9,108 nt of DNA from Gemmatimonadales bacterium (lineage in GTDB: Bacteria; Gemmatimonadota; Gemmatimonadetes; Gemmatimonadales; GWC2-71-9), in the NCBI GenBank assembly GCA_025924275.1, contig JAICEH010000074.1, forward strand, positions 1-9,108, given 5' to 3'. Positions 1 to 6,378 of this stretch are shown here, piece by piece. A program made the position numbers and the translations under genes. How positions within the stretch are numbered: the stretch's first letter is position 1; every line of letters starts with the position of its first letter. Under the pieces are notes generated by a model. The model ran no database searches and was not told the origin of the DNA. It was given only the letters and a program-made list of their open reading frames with translations.

Positions 1-15
1 CGCCCGGGCGGCGGG

Positions 16-21
16 TATACT
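16..21 (+). promoter_or_regulatory. Possible -10 element upstream of osmC
   Basis: TATACT lies in otherwise GC-rich DNA about 60 bp before the osmC start codon and matches five of six bases of the sigma-70 -10 consensus. With 17-bp spacing the -35 hexamer would fall before the first base of the window, so it cannot be examined. The leader would be about 50 nt. This is a motif match only. Confidence 0.3.
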
Positions 22-68
22 TCCCCGGTCCGGGCCGCCGCGTGCGGCCCCGCATCCCACCTCGATCC

Positions 69-74
69 GAGGGA
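69..74 (+). promoter_or_regulatory. Ribosome binding site of osmC, decides the start
   Basis: GAGGGA ends 6 nt before the ATG at 81. An in-frame ATG at 42 has no such site, and the 13 extra residues it would add are basic and proline-rich, unlike the OsmC N-terminus. The ATG at 81 is therefore preferred. Confidence 0.7.
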
Positions 75-80
75 ATACCG

Positions 81-497
81 ATGCCCACCAGCACCGCCAC
101 CGCCGCCTGGGAAGGCGGCCTTCGCACCGGCCGGGGGCAGTTCGCCGCCGGGTCCGGGGCCTTCTCCGGCGGCTACACCTTCCAGACCCGCTTCGAGGGC
201 GCGGCGGGCACCAGCCCCGAGGAGCTCATCGCCGCCGCCCACGCCAGCTGCTACTCGATGGCGCTCTCGGCCGGGCTCGAGAAGGCGGGCACGCCCTCGA
301 CGAAGATCGATACCACTGCCCACGTCACGATGGACGGCGGAGCCATCGCGAAGATCCGCCTCGTGACCCGCGGCACGGTGCCGGGGCTCGATGCCGCCGG
401 GTTCGCAGCCGCGGCCGAGGAAGCCAGGAAGAACTGCCCCGTGTCCCGCGCGCTGGCGGCCGTGCCCACCATCGAGCTGGACGCCGCGCTCGCGTAG
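81..497 (+). CDS. osmC: OsmC family peroxiredoxin (organic hydroperoxide reductase)
   Basis: Predicted cytoplasmic thiol peroxidase of 138 residues, the usual OsmC size. OsmC/Ohr proteins are dimers that reduce organic hydroperoxides using two cysteines per active site. Both are visible: Cys57 in the helix motif AAHASCYSMALS and Cys119 in KNCPVSRAL. TSPEELIAAAHASC (44-57) closely matches the GTNPEELIGAAHA block of the OsmC branch and carries the conserved glutamates. The ATG at 81 is chosen because GAGGGA lies 6 nt upstream; an in-frame ATG at 42 lacks a site and adds residues foreign to the family. The next gene starts 3 nt after the stop, so the two may share a transcript, although no functional link is obvious. 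In other bacteria OsmC is induced by osmotic or stationary-phase stress; no such regulation can be read here. The OsmC-family call is very secure, and OsmC rather than Ohr is likely. Confidence 0.93.
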   Translation: MPTSTATAAWEGGLRTGRGQFAAGSGAFSGGYTFQTRFEGAAGTSPEELIAAAHASCYSMALSAGLEKAGTPSTKIDTTAHVTMDGGAIAKIRLVTRGTVPGLDAAGFAAAAEEARKNCPVSRALAAVPTIELDAALA

Positions 498-500
498 CGA

Positions 501-1571
501 GTGGACAACCTCTGCCACACCCTCGCCGGGGTCGCCCTGGCCCGGACCGGGCTGGGCCGGCGGACGGCGCTCGGCACCGCGGCCCTCGTGATCGGGGCCA
601 ACCTGCCGGACCTGGACGCGCTCACCGTCTTCCTCGGGGGGACCACCCATCTCGCCTTCCGCCGGGGCTGGACCCACGGCGTGCTGGCGGTGGGGCTGTG
701 GCCGTTCGTCCTCACGGCACTCCTGCTGGCCTGGGCCCGCTGGCGTCGGCTCCACCGGGCCGACCGGCCCCCGGTCGAGCCGGGCGCGCTGCTCCTCGCC
801 TCGGCGGTAGGAGTGCTGAGCCACCCCCTGCTCGACCTGCTCAATACCTACGGCGTCCGCATCCTGATGCCGTTCTCGGGACAGTGGTACTACGGCGATG
901 CGCTCTTCATCGTGGACGTCTGGGCCTGGCTGCTGCTCGGCGCCGGCATCTTCGCGAGCGGGTACCGGCTCCGCCGCGCGCGGCCCCATCCCGGGCGGCC
1001 GGCGGTCGCCGCGCTCTCCCTCCTGGTGCTGTACGCCGCCCTGATGCGGCTGGGGACGCGGGTGGCCGAGCACGTCGCCGGGGAGACCCTGATCGAGCGG
1101 TACGGGGAGGTGCCGGTGAGCCTGCTCGCGTCGCCGGTGCCGCTCGATCCGACCCGCCGGCTCATCGTGGCCCAGGTGCCGGAAGGCTACCGCACCGGCG
1201 AGGTGCGGCTGGGGCGGCGGCCGGCGTGGCGGGCGACCCGGGACGATCCCGTGCCACTGGGGCCCTGGGGCTCGGGCGTGGTGCACCGGGCCATGGACAC
1301 CCGGGAGGGCCGGCAATTCCTCGAGTGGGCGCGATTCCCCTACGTGGAGACGGAGCGGGTGTCAGGCGCCACGCTGGTGCACTTCATCGACGCCCGCTAT
1401 GCCGACCGGCCCGGGGCCAGTTTCGGCGCGCTCACGGTGAGCGTGCCGAGCCAGCCGCCGGTGTTCACCGCGCGGCCCCGGAGCGGAGCAGCGGTTCGAG
1501 GTGGAGCCAGAGGCCATCGGCCACCCGGCGGTGACCCGCCGGGTTCGGGTGGATCCCGTCGGCCTGGTTGA
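501..1571 (+). CDS. YdjM/DUF457-type membrane-bound metal-dependent hydrolase
   Basis: Inner-membrane protein of 356 residues in the family annotated as metal-dependent hydrolase (YdjM, DUF457); the true substrate of this family is not known to me. The N-terminus MDNLCHTLAGVALAR is the family's typical start and justifies the GTG at 501 despite the absence of a Shine-Dalgarno sequence; translation may be coupled to osmC, whose stop is 3 nt upstream. Likely metal-binding residues are His6, Asp37 and Asp39 in NLPDLD, His59 in GWTHG, and His108 and Asp112 in LSHPLLDLLNTYG, followed by WYYGDALFIVD (129-139). Hydrophobic stretches lie near 24-36, 58-78, 97-113, 137-153 and 168-184. A soluble C-terminal domain follows from about 190. 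Homology-like sequence appears to end near Val315-Pro316 (FGALTVSVP). The final 40 or so residues are low-complexity Gly/Arg/Pro and read antisense through the 3' end of the convergent esterase gene, so the tail is probably a run-on to the next chance stop. Confidence 0.85.
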   Translation: MDNLCHTLAGVALARTGLGRRTALGTAALVIGANLPDLDALTVFLGGTTHLAFRRGWTHGVLAVGLWPFVLTALLLAWARWRRLHRADRPPVEPGALLLASAVGVLSHPLLDLLNTYGVRILMPFSGQWYYGDALFIVDVWAWLLLGAGIFASGYRLRRARPHPGRPAVAALSLLVLYAALMRLGTRVAEHVAGETLIERYGEVPVSLLASPVPLDPTRRLIVAQVPEGYRTGEVRLGRRPAWRATRDDPVPLGPWGSGVVHRAMDTREGRQFLEWARFPYVETERVSGATLVHFIDARYADRPGASFGALTVSVPSQPPVFTARPRSGAAVRGGARGHRPPGGDPPGSGGSRRPG

Positions 1572-2145
1572 GGGAGTCCACGGCCGCGACCCCCTCGAGG
1601 AGGAAGGGGACGAGCGGCACCGCGCGCGCCGCGGCCACCTCGCGGTAGACCGCCCGGAAGCGGGCCACGTAACGCGGCCCCCAGTTCCGCGGCGCCTCCA
1701 TCCCCGCGAGCAGCACCCGCGGCGGCGGCGTGGCGGCGGCGGCGAGGTCCAGGATGGCCTCGAGGTGCGCCCGGAGCGAGTCCGGGTCCTGCCCGCGGAG
1801 CCCGTCGTTGGCGCCGGTCTCGAGGATGAGCACGGCGGGGGAGCGCTGGAGCAGCCATCCGGCGCGGCGGAGCGCCCCGGCGGAGGTCTCGCCGCTCACG
1901 CCGGCGTTCACCACCTCGTAGGGCAGGCCGAGCGAATCGAGCCGCGCCTGGAGCAGGGCGGGCCAGGCCTCCTCCGGCTCGACACCGAGGCCGGCGGTGA
2001 GGCTGGTGCCGATCGCGAGGATGACCGGACGGTCGGCGGCGGAGGGACCGCCGGCGCCGGCGCGCGCGGCCGGCGCACCGCCCGCGCCGGCACACGCGAG
2101 GGCCAGCACCGCGAGCAGGCCGGGGAGGAGTCGAGGTTGTCTCAT
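1465..2145 (-). CDS. tesA: Exported SGNH/GDSL esterase, TesA-like (acyl-CoA thioesterase I / arylesterase family)
   Basis: Predicted envelope hydrolase of 226 residues that should cleave ester or thioester bonds of fatty acyl, lysophospholipid or aryl substrates. The four SGNH blocks are present: block I GTSLTAG with nucleophile Ser48 (Thr47 replaces the Asp of GDSL), block II NAGVSGETSAG with Gly82, block III ETGANDGLRG with Asn113, and block V DGIHPNPAGH with Asp196 and His199. The N-terminus has Arg2 and Arg5, a hydrophobic core at 6-17 and Cys18 in ALAC. It could be a lipoprotein signal, though Ala rather than Leu at -3 is weak, or a signal peptidase I site after Ala29 (ARA). A Gly/Ala-rich linker follows to about residue 36. 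The gene is divergent from an ABC operon, 26 bp between start codons, as E. coli tesA is from ybbA-ybbP; this supports orthology. Its ribosome binding site is poor (GTGGA abutting the ATG). Its last 35 codons, including Asp196 and His199, overlap the convergent upstream gene. Arylesterase is the alternative name; substrate is unknown. Confidence 0.87.
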   Translation of the reverse strand: MRQPRLLPGLLAVLALACAGAGGAPAARAGAGGPSAADRPVILAIGTSLTAGLGVEPEEAWPALLQARLDSLGLPYEVVNAGVSGETSAGALRRAGWLLQRSPAVLILETGANDGLRGQDPDSLRAHLEAILDLAAAATPPPRVLLAGMEAPRNWGPRYVARFRAVYREVAAARAVPLVPFLLEGVAAVDSLNQADGIHPNPAGHRRVADGLWLHLEPLLRSGAAR

Positions 2146-2171
2146 TCCACGCTGGGAGCGAGCCCGAAGCG
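2146..2171. promoter_or_regulatory. 26-bp divergent intergenic region between esterase and ABC operon
   Basis: Only 26 bp separate the two divergent start codons. On the + strand GGGAG (2154-2158) may serve as a distant ribosome binding site for the ATPase gene, 13 nt before its ATG. Neither strand has room for a promoter here, so the promoters must lie inside the opposite gene's 5' coding sequence or the transcripts are leaderless. I see no clear -10/-35 pair. Confidence 0.45.
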
Positions 2172-2840
2172 ATGATCGAGGCGAACGGCGTCACCCGCAC
2201 CTACCTCTCCGGTGGGCGGCCACTCATCGTGCTGGAAGATATCACGCTCGCCATCCGGCCCGGCGAGTTCGTGGCGATCGTGGGGCCATCCGGGAGCGGC
2301 AAGACCACGCTGCTCGGCCTGCTCGCCGGCCTGGACCTCCCCACCGCCGGCACGATCCGGGTGGACGGCGAGGACCTGCGGTCGCTCGACGAGGACGGCC
2401 GTGCCCGGCTCCGCCGGGAGCGGATCGGGTTCGTCTTCCAGTCGTTCCAGCTCATCCCCACGCTCACGGCCCTGGAGAACGTCGAGGTGCCGCTGGAGCT
2501 CCGGGGCGAGTCCCCCGACGGACGGGCGCGGGAGCTGCTGGCCCGCGTGGGGCTCGGCGCTCGGCTCGACCACTACCCGGCCCAGCTCTCCGGCGGGGAG
2601 CAGCAGCGGGTGGCGCTGGCCCGCGCCTTCTCCACCCGGCCTCGCTACCTGTTCGCCGACGAACCCACCGGGAGCCTCGACACCGCGACCGGCCGCGAGA
2701 TCGAGCGGCTGCTCGAGGAACTCAACGGCGAGGCGGGCACGACCCTGGTGCTGGTCACCCACGAGGCCGCGCTGGCCGCGCGGGCCCCCCGCACCATCCG
2801 GCTGAGCGGGGGCCGTCTGGTGGAGGACACCGGCGCGTGA
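2172..2840 (+). CDS. ybbA: ABC transporter ATP-binding protein, YbbA/LolD-like
   Basis: Cytoplasmic ATPase subunit of 222 residues that powers the permease encoded immediately downstream. All ATPase motifs are intact: Walker A GPSGSGKT (38-45, Lys44), Q-loop Gln90 in FVFQSFQLIPTLTALENV, signature LSGGEQQR (139-146), Walker B YLFADEP with Asp163 and catalytic Glu164, D-loop SLD (168-170) and switch His197 in VTHE. The size and the Q-loop/LTALENV pattern place it in the MacB/LolD/FtsE group, whose members drive mechanical work in the periplasm rather than ordinary substrate channelling. The start at 2172 is the first ATG and gives the family's normal N-terminus. The stop overlaps the permease GTG start in the sequence GTGA, which implies translational coupling. 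LolD is the main alternative name. YbbA is preferred because of the divergent TesA-like neighbour and the YbbP-like partner. Confidence 0.92.
   Translation: MIEANGVTRTYLSGGRPLIVLEDITLAIRPGEFVAIVGPSGSGKTTLLGLLAGLDLPTAGTIRVDGEDLRSLDEDGRARLRRERIGFVFQSFQLIPTLTALENVEVPLELRGESPDGRARELLARVGLGARLDHYPAQLSGGEQQRVALARAFSTRPRYLFADEPTGSLDTATGREIERLLEELNGEAGTTLVLVTHEAALAARAPRTIRLSGGRLVEDTGA
2822..2827 (+). promoter_or_regulatory. Ribosome binding site of the permease gene, decides the start
   Basis: GGAGGA, a near-perfect anti-SD match, lies inside the ATPase gene and ends 9 nt before the GTG at 2837. This supports the GTG start over the later in-frame ATG at 2864 and over any upstream extension. Confidence 0.75.
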
Positions 2841-5392
2841 GCCGGTTCCGCTTCCTCTTCGCCATGGCGTGGCGCGAGGGCCGCGCGGCCCGCACCCGGC
2901 TGCTGGTGCTCGCGGCCGGCATCGCGGCTGGCGTCGCAGCACTGGTGGCGGTGAACGCGCTGGCGAAGAACGTCCGGGACTCGGTCGCCGCCCAGTCCCA
3001 GGCGCTGCTCGGCGCCGACCTCCGCTTCGCCAGCGTCCGGCCCTTCCCCGACAGCGCCGCGCGGGTGGTGGACTCGATCCTCGCCCTCCCCGGTGCGGCG
3101 GGCGCCCGGGTCGTCACCTTCGGGGCGATGGCCCTCGCCCCCCGGACCGGCGGCGTCCGGCCGGTCACCGTGACCGCGGTCGAGGGCGGGTTCCCGCTCT
3201 ACGGGACGCCCGCCACCGTGCCCGCGGGACTCTGGCCCGGCGTGGCCCTCGGCCGCCGGGGGGCGCTGGTGGATTCCGCGCTGCTGGGCGGGCTCGAGCT
3301 CTCCGTGGGGGACACGCTGGCGATCGGCGGGCTCCGGGTGGCCATCATCGGTGCGGTGGTCCGGTACCCCGGCGACGTGAGCCTGGCGAGCGGGTTCAGT
3401 CCCCGGGTCGTGATTCCCGCCGCCCTGCTCGCGGAGGTCGACCTCCTCGGCTTCGGGTCCCGGGCGGAATACGAGACCTTCGTCCGGCTGGCCGACCCCA
3501 CGGAGGCGGCCCCCGCGGCCGAGCGGCTCCGCCCGGCCCTCAGGGAGCTCCGCGTACGGGTGCGCTCGGCGGCCGAGCAGGAGGAGGACACCGCCGACGC
3601 CTTCGAGCGCCTCGGCCGGTTCCTCGGGCTGGTGGCCCTGGTGGCGCTGCTGCTCGGGGGCCTCGGCACCGCGAGCGCGGTCCGCGTGCTCATCGCGCAG
3701 AAGCTCGACACGGTGGCGACGCTCCGCTGCCTCGGCGCGGGCACCGGGCTGGTCTTCGCGATCTACCTGCTGCAGGCCGGACTCCTCGGCGCGCTGGGCG
3801 GGCTCGCCGGCGGGCTGATCGGGATCGGGCTGCAGCTCGCCGTGCCCCGGCTGGTCGCGGCCTTCGTGCCGGTGGACCTGATCGTGACCCCGGGCTGGGC
3901 GGCGCTCGCGGCCGGCGTCGTCGCGGGAGTCTGGGTGGCCGTGGCCTTCGCGCTCCTCCCGCTCCTCGCGGTGCGCCGCGTCTCCCCGCTCGCGGCCCTC
4001 CGGCGGGACGTCGAGCCCGACCGGGCGCGGCGACGGGACCCGCACCGCGCGGTGGCGTTCGTCGGGCTGGCACTCAGTGTCGCCGGGGTGGCGTGGTGGC
4101 AGGCGGGCGAATGGAGGATCGGGCTGGGATATGCCGGCGCGGTCGGCGCGGCGCTGCTCGGACTCTGGCTCGTCGCCGCCGGGCTCGTGCGGCTGGTGCG
4201 GCGGCGCCCGCTGGCGCTCCCGTACCCGTGGCGGCAGGGGCTCGCCAACCTGCAGCGCCCGGGCAACCAGACCGTGGCGGTGGTGATGGCCCTCGGCTTC
4301 GGCGCCTTCCTGCTCGCCACGCTGATCCTGGTGCAGCACAACCTGCTGCGCCGCTTCACCGTGGGCGAGGGCGCCCGGGCCAACGTCGTCCTGTTCGACA
4401 TCCAGCCCGACCAACTCGATGACATCCGGCGGATCCTCCGCGAGACGGCCACGCCGGAGGTGGGCGCCCCGGTGCCGATCGTGCCGATGCGGCTCCGGGC
4501 CATCAAGGGCGTGGCGGTGCGCGACCTCCCCGACACGCTCCAGACCGGCGAGGAGCGGGGCGGGTGGGCGCTCCGCCGGGAGTATCGCTCCACCTGGCGC
4601 GACACGCTGGTCGCCACCGAGCAGCTGCTCGCCGGACGCTGGCCGCCGCGCCCGAGGGAGCGGCCCGACGGGGCGCCGGTCCGGGTGGCGGTGGAGCAGG
4701 AGATCGCGCAGGAGCTCGACGTGGACGTGGGCGGACGGATCACCTGGGACGTGCAGGGCGTCCTGGTCGAGACCGAGGTGGCCGCGATCCGCGAGGTGGA
4801 CTGGGGACGGTTCGAGCCGAACTTCTTCGTGGTCTTCGAGGGCGGGGCGCTGGAGCGGGCGCCGCACACCTGGGTGGCGCTGGCCGACGTGGCGAGCCCG
4901 GCCGATCGCGGCCGGCTGCAGCGCCGGCTGGTCGAGCGGCACCCGAACGTGGCGGTGATCGACGTGACCCAGGTGGTGGAGCGGATCCAGGCGATCCTCG
5001 ACCGGGTGGTGTTCGCGGTGCGGTTCCTGGCCTTCTTCAGCCTCGCCACCGGCATCGTGGTGCTGGCAGGGGCCGTGGCGGCGAGCCGGATGGCGCGCAT
5101 CCGGGAGACGGCCCTCCTCCGGACGCTCGGGGCCACGCGGGCGCAGCTCCTCCGGGTGGCCACCGCGGAGTACCTGGCCCTCGGCGGGCTCGCGGCGCTC
5201 GCGGGCGGCGGGCTCGCGCTGGTGGCGGGCTGGCTGCTGGCGGACCGGGTGTTCCGGACACCATACGGCGTGCCCCCCGCGCCGCTCCTCGCCCTCGCGG
5301 CAGGCGTCGTGGGGCTCACCGTCCTGGGCGGCGTGCTGCAGGCGGCGGCCATCGCGCGGCGGCGGCCGCGGGAGGTGCTGGCCGGGGAGTGA
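2837..5392 (+). CDS. ybbP: FtsX-fold ABC permease, YbbP-like
   Basis: Inner-membrane permease of 851 residues, near the size of E. coli YbbP (about 800). It starts at GTG 2837, overlapping the ATPase stop and preceded by GGAGGA. Topology read from hydrophobicity: TM1 at 21-41; a first periplasmic domain to about 255; TM2-4 at 260-282, 304-332 and 354-379; two further helices at 405-420 and 429-453; one at 478-500; a second periplasmic domain at about 505-720; and a last trio at 725-750, 776-802 and 815-838. That is ten helices and two FtsX/MacB-type units. Cytoplasmic coupling segments QKLDTVATLRCLGAG (288-302) and RETALLRTLGATRAQLLR (756-773) resemble each other, as expected of an internal duplication. 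REYRSTW (581-587), VAVEQEIAQEL (617-627) and the VDWGRFEPNFFVVF block (654-667) are typical of the YbbP family. With the ATPase it should form a mechanotransmitting transporter that handles hydrophobic compounds, likely with the divergent esterase; the substrate is inferred. No terminator is visible before fabI. Confidence 0.9.
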   Translation: MSRFRFLFAMAWREGRAARTRLLVLAAGIAAGVAALVAVNALAKNVRDSVAAQSQALLGADLRFASVRPFPDSAARVVDSILALPGAAGARVVTFGAMALAPRTGGVRPVTVTAVEGGFPLYGTPATVPAGLWPGVALGRRGALVDSALLGGLELSVGDTLAIGGLRVAIIGAVVRYPGDVSLASGFSPRVVIPAALLAEVDLLGFGSRAEYETFVRLADPTEAAPAAERLRPALRELRVRVRSAAEQEEDTADAFERLGRFLGLVALVALLLGGLGTASAVRVLIAQKLDTVATLRCLGAGTGLVFAIYLLQAGLLGALGGLAGGLIGIGLQLAVPRLVAAFVPVDLIVTPGWAALAAGVVAGVWVAVAFALLPLLAVRRVSPLAALRRDVEPDRARRRDPHRAVAFVGLALSVAGVAWWQAGEWRIGLGYAGAVGAALLGLWLVAAGLVRLVRRRPLALPYPWRQGLANLQRPGNQTVAVVMALGFGAFLLATLILVQHNLLRRFTVGEGARANVVLFDIQPDQLDDIRRILRETATPEVGAPVPIVPMRLRAIKGVAVRDLPDTLQTGEERGGWALRREYRSTWRDTLVATEQLLAGRWPPRPRERPDGAPVRVAVEQEIAQELDVDVGGRITWDVQGVLVETEVAAIREVDWGRFEPNFFVVFEGGALERAPHTWVALADVASPADRGRLQRRLVERHPNVAVIDVTQVVERIQAILDRVVFAVRFLAFFSLATGIVVLAGAVAASRMARIRETALLRTLGATRAQLLRVATAEYLALGGLAALAGGGLALVAGWLLADRVFRTPYGVPPAPLLALAAGVVGLTVLGGVLQAAAIARRRPREVLAGE

Positions 5393-5417
5393 CGGGCCGG
5401 ACCCGGGCGCGATACCT
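5389..5417 (+). promoter_or_regulatory. Weak candidate promoter upstream of fabI
   Basis: GTGACG (5389-5394, four of six matches to TTGACA) is followed by 16 bp and GATACC (5411-5416, three of six matches to TATAAT). The segment ATACCTTT is one of the few AT-richer spots in the area. The motif is weak, and fabI may also be reached by read-through from the permease gene, which ends 54 bp upstream. Confidence 0.2.
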
Positions 5418-5435
5418 TTCGGGCCGATCCCAACC

Positions 5436-5439
5436 AGGA
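5436..5439 (+). promoter_or_regulatory. Ribosome binding site of fabI
   Basis: AGGA ends 7 nt before the ATG at 5447, normal spacing. It supports this start, which also gives the expected ENR N-terminus (DLTGKRAFVAGVADD). Confidence 0.55.
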
Positions 5440-5446
5440 CATCGCA

Positions 5447-6376
5447 ATGCTCCCCATCGACCTCACCGGCAAGCGCGCCTTCGTGGCGGGCGTCGCCGAC
5501 GACGGCGGCTTCGGCTTCGCCATCGCCAAGGCCCTGGCCGAAGCGGGCGCCTCGGTGTCGGTCGGCACCTGGCCGCCCGCGCTCCGCATCTTCCAGCAGC
5601 TCCTCGAGCGGGGGAAGATGGACGCGTCGCTCGCGCTCCGGCGCGGCGGCCGACTCGAGTTCGGGCGGGTCATCCCGCTCGACGCCGAGTACGACGCCCT
5701 GGAGGATGCCCCGGCGGAGGTGCGCGAGTCGAAGCGGTACAAGGACACCGGCGACTTCTCGATCACCGGCGCCGCCGCGGCCCTCCGCGAGCACCTGGGC
5801 GGCGCCCCGCTCGACGTGCTGATCCACTCGCTGGCCAACGGCCCCGAGGTGAAGAAGCCGCTGATCGAGACCTCGCGCCGGGGCTACCTCGCCGCCGTGA
5901 GCGCCAGCGCCTACAGCCTGGTGTCGATGGTCCGCACCTTCGGCCCGATGATGGCGCCCGGGGGCTCGGTCTGCTCGCTCACCTACATGGCGGGCGAGCG
6001 CATCGTGCCCGGCTACGGGGGCGGAATGAGCAGTGCCAAGGCCGCGCTCGAGGCCGACACGCGGACCCTGGCCTACGAGGCGGGCCGGAAGCACGGCATC
6101 CGGGTGAACACCATCTCGGCCGGGCCCTACGCCAGCCGTGCGGCGAGTGCCATCGGCTTCATCGGGCAGATGATCGCCTACTGCGAGGCGAACAGCCCCC
6201 TGCCCCGCCGGCTCGAGGCGGAGGACGTGGGCCACACCGCGGCATTCCTCGCCAGCCCCCTCGGGGCCGGGATCACCGGCACCACGGTGTACGTGGACAA
6301 CGGGTACCACGCGATGGGGATGGCGGTGAGCGCGGAGGGGATCGGCGGCCTAGGCGAGGCCCCGGCGGCGGGCTGA
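5447..6376 (+). CDS. fabI: Enoyl-[acyl-carrier-protein] reductase (NADH), plant/chlamydial-type FabI
   Basis: Cytoplasmic enzyme of 309 residues that reduces trans-2-enoyl-ACP to acyl-ACP with NADH, the last step of each round of type II fatty acid synthesis. The cofactor-binding turn is GVADDGGFGFAIAKALAEAGA (within 15-35). Catalytic residues are Tyr180 and Tyr190 in TYMAGERIVPGYGG and Lys198 in GMSSAKAALE, followed by RVNTISAGPYASRAA (219-233). Spacing between the second Tyr and Lys is 8, as in plant and apicomplexan reductases, against 7 in E. coli FabI. An insertion (about 53-100, including KMDASLALRRGGRLEF and AEVRESKRYKD) after GTWPPALRIFQ is also a hallmark of the plant/chlamydial form. 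About 260 residues is usual for the proteobacterial enzyme, so the length agrees. It is preceded by its own ribosome binding site and followed 2 nt later by a DUF423 gene. The protein ends in a Gly/Ala-rich tail of about 15 residues. It belongs to the short-chain dehydrogenase fold, but these motifs make FabI clear. Confidence 0.95.
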   Translation: MLPIDLTGKRAFVAGVADDGGFGFAIAKALAEAGASVSVGTWPPALRIFQQLLERGKMDASLALRRGGRLEFGRVIPLDAEYDALEDAPAEVRESKRYKDTGDFSITGAAAALREHLGGAPLDVLIHSLANGPEVKKPLIETSRRGYLAAVSASAYSLVSMVRTFGPMMAPGGSVCSLTYMAGERIVPGYGGGMSSAKAALEADTRTLAYEAGRKHGIRVNTISAGPYASRAASAIGFIGQMIAYCEANSPLPRRLEAEDVGHTAAFLASPLGAGITGTTVYVDNGYHAMGMAVSAEGIGGLGEAPAAG

Positions 6377-6378
6377 CG

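Noticed and set aside
42..80. Longer OsmC starting at ATG 42
   Set aside because: There is no ribosome binding site, and the 13 extra residues are unlike the family. GAGGGA precedes the ATG at 81 at good spacing.
2051..2093. Dense GC palindromes (such as CCGGCGCCGG) in the esterase 5' region
   Set aside because: They are explained by Gly/Ala/Arg codons of the signal-peptide linker in a very GC-rich genome; there is no evidence of a separate element.
1997..2836. Upstream in-frame extension of the permease gene
   Set aside because: The extension runs through the ATPase gene in another frame and is Arg/Pro/Ala-rich. The GTG at 2837 with GGAGGA upstream gives the family N-terminus.
5393..5446. 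Terminator between the permease gene and fabI
   Set aside because: No convincing stem-loop or T-tract is present in these 54 bp, so read-through remains possible.
3763..5838. Serine/arginine-rich minus-strand frame of 691 codons
   Set aside because: Its composition is an antisense shadow of GC-biased codons in the permease and fabI genes; no domain or start signal is seen.
2645..6310. Open frame of 1221 codons on the minus strand across the ABC operon and fabI
   Set aside because: It is antisense to genes with clear families. Its product is a low-complexity Arg/Gly/Glu/His/Pro string with no recognisable domain, as expected from stop-poor high-GC DNA.
4564..6378. Upstream in-frame extension of the DUF423 gene
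   Set aside because: It overlaps the permease and fabI in a different frame and has low-complexity composition. The GTG at 6379 begins the DUF423 protein exactly.
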